Origin: Strongylocentrotus droebachiensis
Taxonomy: Eukaryota > Echinodermata > Echinoidea > Camarodonta > Strongylocentrotidae
Direction: 5' to 3'
Assembly: GCA_035222895.1 (NCBI GenBank)
Contig: JAVYIG010006382.1
Location: 1 to 64,000 of the forward strand
Length of the DNA stretch: 64,000 nucleotides
In this document: one piece after another, positions 63,012 to 64,000 of the stretch
Position numbering within the stretch: position 1 is the stretch's first letter
How the letters are laid out: every line of letters begins with the position of its first letter
The notes under the pieces: model-generated
Told to the model about the DNA's origin: nothing
The model's database searches: none
What the model saw: the letters and a program-made list of their open reading frames with translations, nothing else
Translations under genes and position numbers: made by a program

Positions 63012-63290
63012 GTAAGTTGAAATATCAATTCCAACTTCATTTCGATCTATGTCAATTCATATCAATTCATTCCAATTTAAATTCATCGTCAGCTGAGACT
63101 AATTATTTCAATTCTAGTTGAACAGTGCTTGCAATAATGCTAAGTTGAACTATCAATTCCAACTTCATTTCGATCAATGTCAATTCATATCAATTCATTC
63201 CAATTTAAATTCATCGTCAGCTGAGACAATTTTTTTTTCAATTCTAGTTGAACAGTGCTTGCCATAATGCTAAGTTTAAACATCAATTTC
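62991..63290 (+). repeat. Tandem triplication of an exon end and donor site
   Basis: A 128-130-bp unit starts inside the exon at 62991 ('tgaacagcgcttgcaataat' then GGTAAGTTG) and includes the intron up to 63118. It is repeated at 63119 ('tgaacagtgcttgcaataat' then GCTAAGTTG) and, decaying, at 63249 ('tgaacagtgcttgccataat' then GCTAAGTTT). In the two intronic copies the donor GT has become CT, so they cannot act as normal donors. 'ttcaattctag' precedes both copies and looks like an acceptor. Confidence 0.93.
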
Positions 63291-63910
63291 AATTTCAATT
63301 TAAGTTTCAATTTTAATCTTGATCAATATAAATTCAGTTCCAATTCAGTTTGAGTCCATATTGACTCAATTTCAATTATATCATTATCAGTTCATCATTT
63401 TCTTCTTCATTTCAATTCAATCAATATTTTGTTTAATGTCTGTTCATTTCTATAGAAATTCAATTTAATTTCAGTTGAATCATTACGATATCAAATTTTA
63501 TTTGTTTTAAGTCAAATGTGGATGGTGCGAAAACAAATTTTAAAAATTTATCCCCAGGGGATCTCCATCATTTTTCTCTCTTTTTTGCTTTATATCATTA
63601 TTTATTGTTTTCTTTTACACTTTCTTCTCCTCCTTCTATATCATTCAGTATCTTGTTCTCCTCCCTTTTCTTTTTCTTTTTCTCCTTTTCCTTCTTCTTG
63701 TTCTTCTTCTTTTTCTTCTTCTCATCATGATAAATATTTTTTGTTATTGCTATTGTTTTCATATTATTGTCATCATGATCAATGTCATTCTCTATTTAAT
63801 TATCATCATTACCACCAAAACTATTGTTATCATCATCATTCTTCTATTGTGACTTTTCTTGTCATTAATATCACTATTCCTCCTCTTGTTCTTTCCCCTT
63901 TTTTGCACAG
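63012..63910 (+). other. pax6: Pax6 last intron (899 bp)
   Basis: GTAAGT to 'ccccttttttgcacag', phase 1. The first 280 bases belong to the tandem triplication, followed by 'ttcaattt'-rich DNA and then a CT/TTC-rich pyrimidine tract (63590-63730) and ATC-rich sequence. No other feature seen. Confidence 0.93.
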
Positions 63911-64000
63911 GTCTGATCTCACCCGGTGTGTCTGTACCCGTACAGGTGCCTGGCTCATCTCCGGCTGATACCCACCCGTCACACCAATACTGGCCACGCA
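63911..64000 (+). CDS. pax6: Pax6 terminal exon, cut by the window end
   Basis: Starts in phase 1 (G|GT = Gly), then LISPGVSVPVQVPGSSPADT and HPSHQYWPR. GLISPGVSVPVQVPGS...QYWPR is the hallmark C-terminus of PAX6, whose vertebrate form stops two codons after YWPR. The window ends one base into the next codon, so the stop codon and 3' UTR are just outside. The short insert ADTHPSH between PGSSP and QYWPR is longer than in vertebrates. The acceptor 'ttttttgcacag' is strong. The human last coding exon contains the same sequence and starts in the same phase. Confidence 0.96.

Noticed and set aside
63516-63968. 150-codon + strand frame running into the last exon
   Set aside because: It reads pyrimidine-rich intron and crosses the terminal Pax6 exon in a frame other than the conserved one.

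Overview
This window is animal (metazoan) nuclear DNA. It is AT-rich, full of introns, microsatellites and short dispersed transposons, and has no bacterial-style gene packing. The only protein-coding gene I can support is Pax6, on the + strand. It is partial at both ends: the start-codon exon is not recognised and the last codons lie just past base 64000. Seven exons were found by homology and splice phase: 13557-13903, 27049-27241, 51770-51892, 61057-61139, 61791-62005, 62791-63011 and 63911-64000+. Their phases join without a break into about 424 codons. The product has a paired domain (PAI and RED halves), an acidic linker, a Pax-type homeodomain with Ser at position 50, and a Pro/Ser/Thr-rich C-terminal tail ending in the conserved Pax6 terminal motif.

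The host is most likely a marine invertebrate deuterostome, probably an echinoderm such as a sea urchin. This is inference: it rests on an almost vertebrate-like Pax6 protein, exon sizes matching vertebrate PAX6 (347 = 131+216 nt; 83 nt for the homeobox exon), and repeat types I associate with such genomes (a roughly 147-bp inverted-repeat MITE, tRNA-derived SINEs with an ATT tail, 'tttatatagcgc' elements). The species cannot be fixed from the window.

Layout. 1-13556 is upstream or 5'-intron DNA with a candidate TATA promoter and first exon near 7249-7320 and several GC-richer patches that may be enhancers. 13904-27048 (13.1 kb) is an intron inside the paired domain; it holds a CpG-rich, TATA/YY1-bearing segment at 21130-21480 and SINEs. 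27242-51769 (24.5 kb) separates the paired and homeobox halves; it holds MITEs, two purine-rich minisatellites, a 25-bp minisatellite, a strong hairpin at 40219-40314 and a perfect NRF1 palindrome. 51893-61056 (9.2 kb) splits the homeobox. The last 3 kb holds the compact 3' exons, with a MITE, a long inverted repeat and a tandem triplication of an exon-intron boundary in the short introns.

Pax6 is the transcription factor used across animals in eye, brain and sensory-neuron development. The interest here is in the gene's architecture: a fused paired-box exon that leaves no room for a vertebrate-type exon 5a, possible alternative or internal promoters, and repeats that press on splice sites. 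No previously undescribed gene system was found. The long open reading frames elsewhere are artefacts of microsatellites and repeats.
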